A DNA stretch of 49,312 nucleotides. Source: Actinomycetota bacterium (GTDB lineage Bacteria; Actinomycetota; Actinomycetes; Nanopelagicales; Nanopelagicaceae). The notes under the pieces are model-generated. The model searched no databases. It was not told the origin of the DNA and saw only the letters and a list, made by a program, of their open reading frames with translations. Location: NCBI GenBank assembly GCA_009702925.1, contig WLHC01000005.1, positions 1 through 49,312 of the forward strand, written 5' to 3'. A program made the translations under genes and the position numbers. Below are positions 32,511 through 41,163 of this stretch, one piece after another (the first letter of the stretch is position 1; every line of letters begins with the position of its first letter).

Positions 32511-33392
32511 ATGGCTACTCGAATAGGAATTATAGGCTTAGGAGAAGCTGGAGCAGCTATTGCTGCAGGGCTCAAAAGCGAAGGTGTTGAAGTCGCTGGC
32601 TTTGAAGCAAGAATGCACCTGCCTGAAGTTGCCGAAAAGGTTAACTCTCTAGGGATAATAGTTTGTAAAGATTTAGAGGAATTAGCCAAAAGCAGTGACT
32701 TAATACTGTGTTTAACTCATGCAAAGTTTGCTGTTTCAATTGCAGAAGAACTAGTTCCACTTTTACAACAGGGTCAAGTTTATAGCGATTGGAACTCAAC
32801 AGGTCCGCAACTCAAAAAGACAGTCGGTGCTGTGATTGCAAAGTCAAAGGGCACTTTTGTTGATGTTGCAGTTATGGGCGCAGTCCCACCGTTAAAGCAT
32901 CGTGTTCCTATAATTATTAGCGGTTCAGGTAAAGCTCGTTTTATTGAACTTACTCAAGGCATGAATTTGGAGATGGAGATCTCTGGGGATGAAGCAGGAG
33001 AAGCGTCGGCAACAAAAATGCTTCGAAGCATTCTAGTAAAAGGCATGGAATCACTAATGCTGGAATTCTTGTTGATGGCTAGAGAGTACGGCGGCGGCGC
33101 TAAGGTTCTAGAGGGCATGGGAGGCTCTATGCCATTTGATGATTGGAATGAATTTGCAACTTACATTACTAGCAGAACATATCTGCATGCTCGAAGAAGA
33201 TCTGCCGAGTTAGGTCAAGTGATAACGACATTAGAAGAGGCCGGAATAGAGCCAATGGTGGCAAGTGGCTGCGAAAAGCGGTTAACTTGGGCAGCGGATC
33301 TTGAGTTAAATGCCGGTGGCAGACAAGCCCCGCGTGATTACAATGAATTTATTGATCGAGTTTACGAGAAGATTGAAGAGAGAAAAAAATAA
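32511..33392 (+). CDS. NAD(P)-dependent dehydrogenase, beta-hydroxyacid type with DUF1932 C-terminus
   Basis: This 293-residue protein has the Rossmann start TRIGIIGLGEAGAAIAAGLK, then LILCLTHAKFAVSIAEELV, VDVAVMGAVPPLKHRVPIIISG and a DUF1932-type helical C-terminus (KMLRSILVKGMESLMLEFLL with a conserved lysine). It is a diverged relative of the 12955 product. AGAGAGGAAT precedes the start, and its TAA overlaps the ATG of the ALDH gene (TAATG). Expected role is oxidation of a 3-hydroxyacid or related compound within this operon; the true substrate is unknown. Confidence 0.82.
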   Translation: MATRIGIIGLGEAGAAIAAGLKSEGVEVAGFEARMHLPEVAEKVNSLGIIVCKDLEELAKSSDLILCLTHAKFAVSIAEELVPLLQQGQVYSDWNSTGPQLKKTVGAVIAKSKGTFVDVAVMGAVPPLKHRVPIIISGSGKARFIELTQGMNLEMEISGDEAGEASATKMLRSILVKGMESLMLEFLLMAREYGGGAKVLEGMGGSMPFDDWNEFATYITSRTYLHARRRSAELGQVITTLEEAGIEPMVASGCEKRLTWAADLELNAGGRQAPRDYNEFIDRVYEKIEERKK

Positions 33393-34825
33393 TGAGCAAA
33401 AAATCATCCAAGGAAATCCGCTTATTCATTGATGGCAAGTGGGTAGATGGAGATGAGAGTTTTATTCTCAAGGACAAATTCGATGGTTCAGATGTAGCGG
33501 TAGTACATACTGCCTCCAAGGATCAAGTTTCTAAGGCCACTAATTCTGCATTGCAGGCACAAATATCAAGTAACTTTAAGCCATATGACCGATATTTAGT
33601 TCTTTCGAAATTGGCAACAATTATGGAAGCCAAAGTAGAAGAGATTGCGCGGACCATAGTTGCAGATAGTGGATTAACAATCACGGACGCTCGAAATGAA
33701 ACAAAAAGAGCGATTCAGACAATGATCATTTGCGCCGAAGAAGCTAAGCGAATAACAGGAGAGGTTATTCCTATTTCTGGAGCACCTGGATACACAGGAA
33801 GAATTGGATTCACAGTGCGCCATCCTCTTGGTGTCATTTGTGCAATCACACCATTTAATGCTCCGCTTAATACGGTTTGTCATAAAGTTGGACCTGCAAT
33901 TGCAGCAGGTAACGCGGTAGTTGTAAAACCTGCGGCGTTAACACCAATGACATCAGAACTCTTGGTAAGCCTGCTTCTTGAGGCAGGCCTGCCGCCAAAA
34001 CTCATTTCATTACTAAATGGTGGGGGCACAACTGTTGGTCAGTGGTTACTTGAGGATCCAATCCCATCATTTTATGCTTTCACAGGCAGTACAGCAGTTG
34101 GCGAACATATAACTAGAACTGTAGGAATCCGGAAGACTCAACTCGAACTCGGATCACTCTCGAGCACAATTATTTGCGAAGATGGAGATATAGCAAAAGC
34201 TGCAGAACTCTGTGTTAACGCTTCCTTTCGTAAGGCAGGCCAAGTGTGCACATCAATTCAGCGCCTTTATGTTCACTCTGATGTGGAAGCAGAGTTTGTT
34301 CGTGAGGTTTCAAAGCATCTATCCTCAAAACACGTCGGTGATCCAACTGAGGATCAAACATTTGTTGGACCACTTATTTCTCTACAAGAAACCGAACGTG
34401 TTGAGTCTTGGGTAAAGGATGCAGTTGATAAGGGCGCAGCTCTTTCTCATGGTGGTAAGAGAATTGGCAATGTATTTGGACCTACCGTTTTGAGTCAAGT
34501 AGATCAATCCATGCTCGTTATGCAAAAAGAGATCTTTGGACCTGTAGTTACTATTCGCCCATTCCAAGATCTAAATCAAGCAATTTCTGAAGCTAATGAC
34601 ACACCTTATGGTTTAGCTGCAGGTATCTTTACAGCCAATATCAAAAAAGCTTTATTGGCTGCAGAGACTCTGCGCTTTGGCTCAGTTCACATTAATGAGA
34701 CCTCATCTAGCCGTTTAGATTTATATCCATACGGTGGGGTAAAGATGAGCGGCCATGGCAAAGAGGGTCCAAAATATGCAATTGCAGAAATGACAGAAGA
34801 GCGTTTAATTACAATCGCTCCCTAG
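33392..34825 (+). CDS. NAD(P)-dependent aldehyde dehydrogenase
   Basis: In this 477-residue third ALDH of the island the general base E252 and nucleophile C286 (KAGQVCTSIQR) are present. The block normally LELGGKxP reads LELGSLSSTII, and PWN reads PFN (N156), so the substrate pocket and oxyanion region differ from the other two. This pattern is closer to glyceraldehyde-3-phosphate/lactaldehyde- and sulfolactaldehyde-type ALDHs than to betaine-aldehyde types, though that is only a resemblance. It is translationally coupled to the DUF1932 gene and converges on the minus-strand transporter operon. Confidence 0.87.
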   Translation: MSKKSSKEIRLFIDGKWVDGDESFILKDKFDGSDVAVVHTASKDQVSKATNSALQAQISSNFKPYDRYLVLSKLATIMEAKVEEIARTIVADSGLTITDARNETKRAIQTMIICAEEAKRITGEVIPISGAPGYTGRIGFTVRHPLGVICAITPFNAPLNTVCHKVGPAIAAGNAVVVKPAALTPMTSELLVSLLLEAGLPPKLISLLNGGGTTVGQWLLEDPIPSFYAFTGSTAVGEHITRTVGIRKTQLELGSLSSTIICEDGDIAKAAELCVNASFRKAGQVCTSIQRLYVHSDVEAEFVREVSKHLSSKHVGDPTEDQTFVGPLISLQETERVESWVKDAVDKGAALSHGGKRIGNVFGPTVLSQVDQSMLVMQKEIFGPVVTIRPFQDLNQAISEANDTPYGLAAGIFTANIKKALLAAETLRFGSVHINETSSSRLDLYPYGGVKMSGHGKEGPKYAIAEMTEERLITIAP

Positions 34826-34851
34826 TTAATTTCAGTAGGGAATTGGCAAGA

Positions 34852-35802
34852 TCAATTCAGTAAAGAATTGGCAATTTCTAAAACTTCTAGTGATTCTGCA
34901 ACTGTTTGAACTCTCTGGGCAACTGTGATTTCTTTCAGAGGTGCAATCTTTAACCCGACATAATCTAGATCTCCGGCAGCTGAAATGCATTTTTTAATCT
35001 CATCAGTTGTCATTAAGGAATTTGTCTCGAGCAAATTAGATGTGTGATCGGCAAGGGGAGTAGGTGGCACATGACAATCAGCCCACGCTTTTCCAAATCT
35101 ATTGTCTACGCCTGAGGCACCTGAAAACATTAGACCCGAAAGCAATTTCTCAGATCGCGCAAGTTTTATGTGATCGATCGGACCTTGAGCAGAGCGAGTT
35201 TCGATTGCAGATCGACCCCAATTTACTGACAATCGAGTGGGGGTCATGCTCATTTTTATTGCTTGGATCTCTTGTGACAAGTCGAGGTAACCTTTTTGTT
35301 TTGCTTGTCCCGAAACCAGTGCATCGCAATGTTCAATTACGATCTGCGCGCCATCCCAATCAATTGCATGAATTTGCTCCAGGGACTTAGACAGCGCTTT
35401 TGTTGATGAATCTGTTCCACCAGGTGCGCTGTGAATCTGAATAGCCTTAACAACCTTACTGCCTTTGGCATCATTGACCTTTTTGACAGACTTTAGACAG
35501 CTCTTTACAAAGTTAACTGCAGAATCACGTCCACTTTCATCATTAGAGCTGATTCCCCAAAGCGGATTAGATTTTACACTTGCAGTTGTTCCAGGAATAA
35601 GTGTTAAAACTAATTGCAAATTAGATGGAAACCTTTGAATAAACCAATCCTCATCAAATTTGTGAATTGAATCCGAGAAAGGAACCTCTAACCCTGCTAA
35701 ATTCTTGAGTCTATAGATCCCCTCTAAAAACTCTGCTTCTTCTTGCTCAACCCATCCATCTCTAGTTGGAGAAGCTGCATATGCTCCAATGATCCAATCC
35801 AT
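34852..35802 (-). CDS. DUF4862-family protein, probable TIM-barrel isomerase-like, function unknown
   Basis: The start DWIIGAYAASPTRDGWVEQEEAEFLEGI is typical of DUF4862 proteins. The body of this 316-residue protein reads like a xylose-isomerase-type TIM barrel: LAGLEVPFSD, LVLTLIPGT, KAIQIHSAPG, AQIVIEHCDALV, RLSVNWGRSAIE and LLSGLMFSGASG. Possible acid/base and metal residues (Glu, His, Asp) are spread in the barrel ends, but none is proven. It is the last gene of the seven-gene tctBAC operon and abuts the FAH gene directly. The family often sits beside DapA-like aldolases and SDRs, which fits sugar-acid work. No function can be assigned. Confidence 0.75.
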   Translation of the reverse strand: MDWIIGAYAASPTRDGWVEQEEAEFLEGIYRLKNLAGLEVPFSDSIHKFDEDWFIQRFPSNLQLVLTLIPGTTASVKSNPLWGISSNDESGRDSAVNFVKSCLKSVKKVNDAKGSKVVKAIQIHSAPGGTDSSTKALSKSLEQIHAIDWDGAQIVIEHCDALVSGQAKQKGYLDLSQEIQAIKMSMTPTRLSVNWGRSAIETRSAQGPIDHIKLARSEKLLSGLMFSGASGVDNRFGKAWADCHVPPTPLADHTSNLLETNSLMTTDEIKKCISAAGDLDYVGLKIAPLKEITVAQRVQTVAESLEVLEIANSLLN

Positions 35803-36666
35803 TTATGCCCCCATCTTTGCTTTAGTAACTGAATTCGTTAATGAACCAACTCCTGAGATATCACTTCGCACAACATCTCCTTCTTGAATCGGCACAGCAC
35901 CGGGTGTTCCGGTTGAAATGATGTCACCGGCAACAAGAGGAAAAACTTGACTATGAAATGAGATTAGATTTAAAGGGCTAAACGTCATATTTGTAACCTG
36001 ATTACTCTTAAGAACTTCTTCATTTTTAACCGTTGATACAGTTATCTGATCTATGGTCGAATTCTTTTCCAGCACTTCATCAAGTGTCATAATCCACGGC
36101 CCAAAAGAGAAAAATGTCTCAAAATTCTTTGATCTAGTAAGAAATCGAGGATTTTTTTGCAGTATGTCCTCAGCGGTTTGATCAAGCACAGGCACTACTC
36201 CAAATACATAATCCAGAGCTTCAGATTCTGAGACGTTTCTACATCTCTTTGCCATCACCAATCCAAGTTCGGCCTCTGCAGTCGTACGAGCACTTTGGAT
36301 TGGAATCTGAATAACTTCACCTGGCCCGATAATTGTGTGATTGCCTTTTATAAAAGAAGCTGGTTCATCACCTGGTGCAACGGCAGATAGGTCAGATGCA
36401 TGATCAGAGTAATTGAGTCCTATTCCCCAAATCAATTCTGGTGTGCGGTAAGGTGCATGGAACTTAACACCATTTAATTTTCTTTTCTGTAGCTTGGATG
36501 CAAAGAATGCGCTCTTTATTTCATTGGGTGTAAATTCCTGGATAATTCTGAGGCAATCGTCATAGGTATTTCCAGGAAATAGTTCATCTGCAAAAAAATA
36601 GTTGTCTTCTGAGTCAATAACAATTGCTGCCGTTTGAGATCCCTTAGATATTGTTGCAATCCTCAT
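35803..36666 (-). CDS. Fumarylacetoacetate hydrolase (FAH)-family protein
   Basis: The C-terminal FAH fold of this 287-residue protein shows PELIWGIGLNYSDHASD (His of the active site), RTTAEAELGLVMAKRCRN (metal-binding Glu pair) and LVAGDIISTGTPGAVPIQEGDVVRSDI. The middle segment reads FGVVPVLDQTAEDILQKNPRFL in place of the commoner NDVSARD. The family covers hydrolysis of acylpyruvates, decarboxylation of oxo-acids and dehydration of sugar acids (for example 2,4-diketo-3-deoxy-fuconate hydrolase). Abutting genes and common direction put it in the transporter operon. Reaction on a 2,4-dioxo-acid is the best general guess. Confidence 0.83.
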   Translation of the reverse strand: MRIATISKGSQTAAIVIDSEDNYFFADELFPGNTYDDCLRIIQEFTPNEIKSAFFASKLQKRKLNGVKFHAPYRTPELIWGIGLNYSDHASDLSAVAPGDEPASFIKGNHTIIGPGEVIQIPIQSARTTAEAELGLVMAKRCRNVSESEALDYVFGVVPVLDQTAEDILQKNPRFLTRSKNFETFFSFGPWIMTLDEVLEKNSTIDQITVSTVKNEEVLKSNQVTNMTFSPLNLISFHSQVFPLVAGDIISTGTPGAVPIQEGDVVRSDISGVGSLTNSVTKAKMGA

Positions 36667-37440
36667 CTAGTAACCTTCAACTCTTCCACCATCAACACGA
36701 ATCTGCACACCAGTGATGTAAGAAGCCTGTTTACTTGCCAAAAATGCCACTGTTGAACCAAACTCTTCGGGGTGCCCGTATCGATTGGCAGGTATTGTGC
36801 CTATCGACTCTTGTTCAATTTCAGTAACTGGTCGATTTTGTTTCTCTGCTTTAAATCGATCTAGCTGTCGGACTCTTTCGGTATCTACTCGGCCTGGATG
36901 AACCATATTCACAGTTACGCCTTCAGATGCAACCTCTTTTGAAAGCGTCTTTAGGTATGCAGCCAAACTAGACCTTGCAATACTAGATAATGACAAATCT
37001 GGATTTGGATTTTGAATTGCTGTTGAACCAATTCCAATTATTCTTCCCCATTTCTTAGAGATCATGTCGGGCAGAATTGCATTGACAAGTTCAATGTGTT
37101 GGAAGATTAGATATTCTGCTGCTTCTAAGAAGGCAGCTCGAGTCATTTTTGCAGCAGGCCCTGGTTTAGGCCCTCCACTATTGAGTACTAAAATTTCAAC
37201 GCTACCCATTTCTTTGGCAACTTTGGTTGCTAATTCATGAGCATTACCTTCGACCGCTAAGTCCATTTCAAAACCGACTGCACCCTTAAGTAAGGCTGCT
37301 TGCGATCTAGCAACATCTCCACGGCGCCCCGATATAGCGACTCGGGCACCTTCTAATGAGAGAGCCTGCGCACTTGCTAATCCAAGTCCAGAGGTTGATG
37401 CAGCCACCAAAGCAACTTTTCCATCAATTCCAAAATTCAC
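36667..37440 (-). CDS. Short-chain dehydrogenase/reductase-like protein with altered catalytic motif
   Basis: This 257-residue SDR fold has cofactor motif AASTSGLGLASA (13-24), VLNSGG in place of NNAG, Ser S139 (GIGST), and a normal end (ASYITGVQIRVDGG). The catalytic Tyr-x-x-x-Lys is missing: the position reads S152-S-I-A-R156. Such Ser/Asn-x-x-x-Arg variants form a known FabG-like subgroup of unclear activity. It may be a weak or different catalyst, or have a binding role. It lies between the FAH and DapA-like genes in the transporter operon; GGAGAAAAC precedes its start. Confidence 0.82.
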   Translation of the reverse strand: MNFGIDGKVALVAASTSGLGLASAQALSLEGARVAISGRRGDVARSQAALLKGAVGFEMDLAVEGNAHELATKVAKEMGSVEILVLNSGGPKPGPAAKMTRAAFLEAAEYLIFQHIELVNAILPDMISKKWGRIIGIGSTAIQNPNPDLSLSSIARSSLAAYLKTLSKEVASEGVTVNMVHPGRVDTERVRQLDRFKAEKQNRPVTEIEQESIGTIPANRYGHPEEFGSTVAFLASKQASYITGVQIRVDGGRVEGY

Positions 37441-37455
37441 TTTGTTTTCTCCTTA

Positions 37456-38370
37456 TTAGTTGTTTACGTAGCTTTGAACAATCTTTAAATGTTTGAACAT
37501 CAAAGGCTCTAAATTTTTTGGCATTTTTGGAGATGGGGGTCTAACTGTACTTTCTGTAAAGATTCCACGTTCTTGGTAAATTCTTTTTCTAATTGCCAAA
37601 GCGATGCCTGGTTGTGCCTCAAAGTTTGCAAGCGGCAACCATTTTGCAAACGCTTCTCTTGCCCCTTCAAATCCTTTTTCTGAATAGGCCTGGATTGCTT
37701 CGATCAATCCTTCTGGATAAGAAAATCCAGTCATCGCACCTGCCGCTCCAGCTTCTAGTTCGTCAATTAACCCCACTCCACCCAAGCCTCCAATGATCGG
37801 AACTTTAGTCATGGCTGTTAACTCACTGATCACCTGCGCAGTCGGCGGATTTTCTGACTTTACGGCGATAATGAATGGGCAGCTTTTAATTGTTTCTAGA
37901 ATTTGCGCAGTAGAGATCTTAATTCCACTGACTACTGGATAATCTTGTAAGACTATGCCTGTATTTGTTTCCTCATAAATTTTAGTTAAGTGCTTGCTTA
38001 AGATTTCTGCATTAGGAGAGTTAACTTGGACCATTAATCCCGAGAGTTTCTTGCCTGCAGACTCCAATGCCCTTATTGATTGCTCTATTGCCGGAGATGT
38101 AGATCGCTCAGAGATACCTACTATGATTCTCATTTTGTCGGTAGATGAACATACAGTTTTGATTACTTCTTCTTGTTCTTGACTGTTAAGGGCCGAGCCT
38201 TCTCCAAATACTCCTAAAGCAACCACACCTTGCGCACCCAGGGATTCAAAATGCTGAACTAATCGAGTCAAAGATTCTTTATCTAATTCGTAATGTGGAC
38301 CCATAAACGGTGTCGCGAGAATTCCCCAAAGCCCATATGAAAGTGGCTGTAAGTCTCCAGTGGTCTTCAT
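37456..38370 (-). CDS. DapA/N-acetylneuraminate lyase-family aldolase or dehydratase
   Basis: This 304-residue class I aldolase has the Schiff-base lysine K171 (FIIAVKSENPP), active-site tyrosine Y144 (LQDYP) and a carboxylate-binding loop VFGEGSAL where DapA has the GTTGE loop. The missing Thr-Thr pair argues against true dihydrodipicolinate synthase; members of this type cleave or dehydrate 2-keto-3-deoxy sugar acids and similar compounds. A strong AGGAGGG lies before the start, directly after the hairpin at 38398. It is in the middle of the transporter operon, so it likely splits an imported or derived acid into pyruvate plus an aldehyde. Confidence 0.84.
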   Translation of the reverse strand: MKTTGDLQPLSYGLWGILATPFMGPHYELDKESLTRLVQHFESLGAQGVVALGVFGEGSALNSQEQEEVIKTVCSSTDKMRIIVGISERSTSPAIEQSIRALESAGKKLSGLMVQVNSPNAEILSKHLTKIYEETNTGIVLQDYPVVSGIKISTAQILETIKSCPFIIAVKSENPPTAQVISELTAMTKVPIIGGLGGVGLIDELEAGAAGAMTGFSYPEGLIEAIQAYSEKGFEGAREAFAKWLPLANFEAQPGIALAIRKRIYQERGIFTESTVRPPSPKMPKNLEPLMFKHLKIVQSYVNN

Positions 38371-38397
38371 AAAATTGAATTAGCCCTCCTAATAGTA

Positions 38398-38436
38398 GTT
38401 AGACCCCCGGAAAGTAAATACTTCCGGGGGTCTAAC
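38398..38436 (-). terminator. Strong hairpin between tctC and the DapA-like gene
   Basis: GTTAGACCCCCGGAA (38398-38412) and TTCCGGGGGTCTAAC (38422-38436) pair perfectly over 15 bases with a 9-base loop. In the operon direction (minus strand) no U-run follows, so it is likelier a partial terminator or an mRNA-protecting hairpin at the tctC 3' end than a full stop. TTTT follows on the plus strand only. Confidence 0.7.
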
Positions 38437-38456
38437 TTTTAATCTATATCTCTAGA

Positions 38457-39551
38457 TTAGAGCTTTGAGATGATCGACTTGTAAAGAACGGCTTGACGAG
38501 TCCATTCCTCTGAAAGTGCATCGCTTGTGAACGGACGCACTTCAATTGCAAGCTTGTCATTATCAGCGATGTATGTTGTGTTCGCGGCAATCTTTAGAAG
38601 CATATCTTCGATTGCTTGGCGACGTGACTCAAGTACACCCTGAGATGTGAACAGTGACCACATGTTTGTGGAGATTACGTCATATCCTGCTTCTTTACAT
38701 GTAGGCGTAGTTGGCAAGAACTTTGACTTAACATCTGAGAATACACAAAGTGCCTTGAACTGCTTATTGTCGATGTTTGCCTTAACTCCAGTGATAGAAC
38801 CACCAAAGAAGTCAACTTGCTTACTCAATAGCGCTGCAACTTTTGCTGCAGATCCATCAGTAACAACCTGTGTGAAAGTTGTACCTGTCTTTTGAGCTAG
38901 ATCGTAGTAAGCAATCGCATCATCAGAGCCAGGACCGTCAGAGCCTGCCTTAATTCTGCCTGCATTTGCCTTCATGTCATCTACGAGATCCTTGACTGTG
39001 TTGTACTTTGAGTCAGCATGAACAACGATCACGTTTGCAGAGAATCCTGTTGTAGCGATTAGGTTAAGTGACTCTTTTGTGTATGTCACTGAACTTGTTG
39101 GGCGTAGGTACTGCAAAGCAGATGGCAAGTTCACGTTACCCAATGTGCAGGCATTTCGCTTAGATGACATTACCTTGTTGATACCTAGAGATCCACCGGC
39201 ACCTGGGGTGTTAGTTACGTTTACCTTTGCACCAGTTTCGGTTTCGATGTACTTAGCAAGCAAGCGAGCCCAAATATCAGTAGCTCCACCAGCGCCGTAT
39301 CCAATTACAACTGAAAGTTGGTTGTTACAGTCTTTTAACCAGCTCTTGATTGCTGCAGGGACAACTGTGGTTTTCCATACTTTTTTTGTACCAGATTGAG
39401 TACAAGTTAAAGTTCCGCTCTTTTCACCAACAGTTTTACAAGCGCCATTGACCTTAGCTGTAGCAGCTGAAGCACTTGTAGTGGCCGTGAGCGATAGAAC
39501 TAGTGCAGTCACCGCAATTGCAGCGATCTGTACGGTTTTATTTCTTTTCAT
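38457..39551 (-). CDS. tctC: Tripartite tricarboxylate transporter substrate-binding protein (TctC/Bug family)
   Basis: This 364-residue exported protein has a signal peptide (MKRNKTVQIAAIAVTALVLS, AxA near 30). The Bug fold follows with VVIGYGAGGATDIWARLLAKY and VNVTNTPGAGGSLGINKV, the two strongly conserved ligand loops of the family. Between signal and fold lies an added segment of about 45 residues with GACKTVGEKSGTLTCTQSG then KKVWK (C38, C50). It is not part of the classic TctC. I chose ATG 39551 as it gives a clean signal peptide; a longer reading would bury it. Bug proteins bind carboxylates such as citrate, malate, terephthalate or sulfolactate. High expression is suggested by the hairpin after the gene. 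Confidence 0.9.
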   Translation of the reverse strand: MKRNKTVQIAAIAVTALVLSLTATTSASAATAKVNGACKTVGEKSGTLTCTQSGTKKVWKTTVVPAAIKSWLKDCNNQLSVVIGYGAGGATDIWARLLAKYIETETGAKVNVTNTPGAGGSLGINKVMSSKRNACTLGNVNLPSALQYLRPTSSVTYTKESLNLIATTGFSANVIVVHADSKYNTVKDLVDDMKANAGRIKAGSDGPGSDDAIAYYDLAQKTGTTFTQVVTDGSAAKVAALLSKQVDFFGGSITGVKANIDNKQFKALCVFSDVKSKFLPTTPTCKEAGYDVISTNMWSLFTSQGVLESRRQAIEDMLLKIAANTTYIADNDKLAIEVRPFTSDALSEEWTRQAVLYKSIISKL

Positions 39552-39639
39552 TAGAACAGCTCCGTTCCGATTATTATCCATGGATTTTTGTACTGCTTCG
39601 GTTTTACTTCCACAGTTCAATCAATGATTCAAAAGTCAT

Positions 39640-41163
39640 CTACTTTGAACCATTCATTGCTGCAGAAGATTTCATTTTTCTTACCTTATTACTCTTGCGG
39701 ATGGAAGAGATCATTTTAGTTGCTAACACAACAACAATTAATGCATAAGCCGTGTTTGCTCGAGAGCTTGAGAACAACGATGAAAACTCCCCATAGTTTA
39801 CTTGGAGCGCTGTCCGGAAACTTTTTTCAAGCATTGGCCCTAGAACGATCGTTAATGCTGCTGGTGCCATTGGGACACCAAATCTGCGCAAAGTGAATCC
39901 GACAATTCCAGCTATCCAGAGAACCAAAACCGAGAACATAGAACCATCAATTATGTAGGCACCGATACTCATGAATGAGAGAGTGATTGTGTAAAGAATC
40001 ATTGTAGGAATTTTTAAAATCGAAACCCACATTCTGACAAGTGGCAATGCCATGATCAGAAGAATTACATTTGCAAGTGCAAGGCTTGCAATCAAACCCC
40101 AAGCAATCTCTGGATTATTTGTGAATAGCAGAGGTCCAGGTGTTAGCCCATTAATCGTAAATGCCGCCAATAAAATAGCCATTGTGGCCGATGACGGAAT
40201 TCCAAGTGCGAGCAGTGGAATAAAGTTTGAGATTCCAAGTGCATTGTTTGCAGCCTCAGGTCCAGCAACACCTTGTATTGCACCTTTTCCAAATCTCTCG
40301 GGGGTTTTTGAGACTCGTTTTTCAACTGTGTAAGCCGCAAAAGAAGATGCAGCTGCAGGTGATCCAGGAAGTAGACCAAAGAAGAAGCCAATACCTGTGC
40401 CTCTTAAAATGGCACCAATTGAGTCTTTAAAATCTTGCCACTTCAGTAAGGTTGATCCGATGTTTCCGGAGTAATCAGGTTGTTTCTTGCCCCCGATACT
40501 TTCCAAAATCTCTGACAAACCAAAGATACCCATGATGATCGCAATAAATGGAAGACCTTCTTGTAGTTGGTCTAGACCCATCGTAAATCTTGGACCACCG
40601 GTATAAATATCAAGCCCAACCATTCCAATGAATAATCCAAGGAAGGCCGAAATTAATCCCTTAATCATTGAATCGCCAGTTAGGCCCACGACTAAAGTCA
40701 AAGCAAGCAAACTAAATCCAAAGACATCTAGATAGGTGAAGGTAATTGCAATCGCTGCAATCTTCTGTGAAAAAATGAGTCCAAATACGGCTATAACTCC
40801 GGCGATAAATGAGCCAACGGCAGATATTGAAAGAGCCTTACCAGCCATACCGCGCTTGGTCATTGCATAACCATCAATACATGTAGCAACCGATGATGCT
40901 TCTCCTGGGACATTAAGTAGTACTGAAGTTATCGTTCCACCGTACATTGAACCGTAGTAAATACATGCAAGCATCACAATAGAAGCCGTTGGCGGCAAAA
41001 CAAATGCAAATGGAAGAAGTAAACCTGTTGCAGCTGCAGGGCCAAATCCAGGTAATACGCCTGTAATCATTCCTAGTCCACAGCCAATTACCGCCCACAT
41101 AAATATATTGAGGGTAAGAACGGAATCAAATCCGAGCTGTAAGTTGGAGATTATCTCTGACAT
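39640..41163 (-). CDS. tctA: Tripartite tricarboxylate transporter large membrane subunit TctA
   Basis: This 507-residue protein has about 11-12 membrane helices. The TctA signature occurs near the start as GCGLGMITGVLPGFGPAAAT, and again in the second half as GFFFGLLPGSPAAASSFAAYTVEKR. YYGSMYGGTITSVLLNVPGEASSVATC is the usual block between. It forms the ion-coupled pore and works with the small subunit and the exported binding protein encoded on either side. The start overlaps the tctB stop. Secondary transport driven by H+ or Na+ is expected from the family. Confidence 0.94.
   Translation of the reverse strand: MSEIISNLQLGFDSVLTLNIFMWAVIGCGLGMITGVLPGFGPAAATGLLLPFAFVLPPTASIVMLACIYYGSMYGGTITSVLLNVPGEASSVATCIDGYAMTKRGMAGKALSISAVGSFIAGVIAVFGLIFSQKIAAIAITFTYLDVFGFSLLALTLVVGLTGDSMIKGLISAFLGLFIGMVGLDIYTGGPRFTMGLDQLQEGLPFIAIIMGIFGLSEILESIGGKKQPDYSGNIGSTLLKWQDFKDSIGAILRGTGIGFFFGLLPGSPAAASSFAAYTVEKRVSKTPERFGKGAIQGVAGPEAANNALGISNFIPLLALGIPSSATMAILLAAFTINGLTPGPLLFTNNPEIAWGLIASLALANVILLIMALPLVRMWVSILKIPTMILYTITLSFMSIGAYIIDGSMFSVLVLWIAGIVGFTLRRFGVPMAPAALTIVLGPMLEKSFRTALQVNYGEFSSLFSSSRANTAYALIVVVLATKMISSIRKSNKVRKMKSSAAMNGSK

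Noticed and set aside
37456-38370. Dihydrodipicolinate synthase of lysine synthesis
   Set aside because: The usual GTTGE loop is replaced by VFGEGSAL and the gene is in a transporter/catabolic operon.
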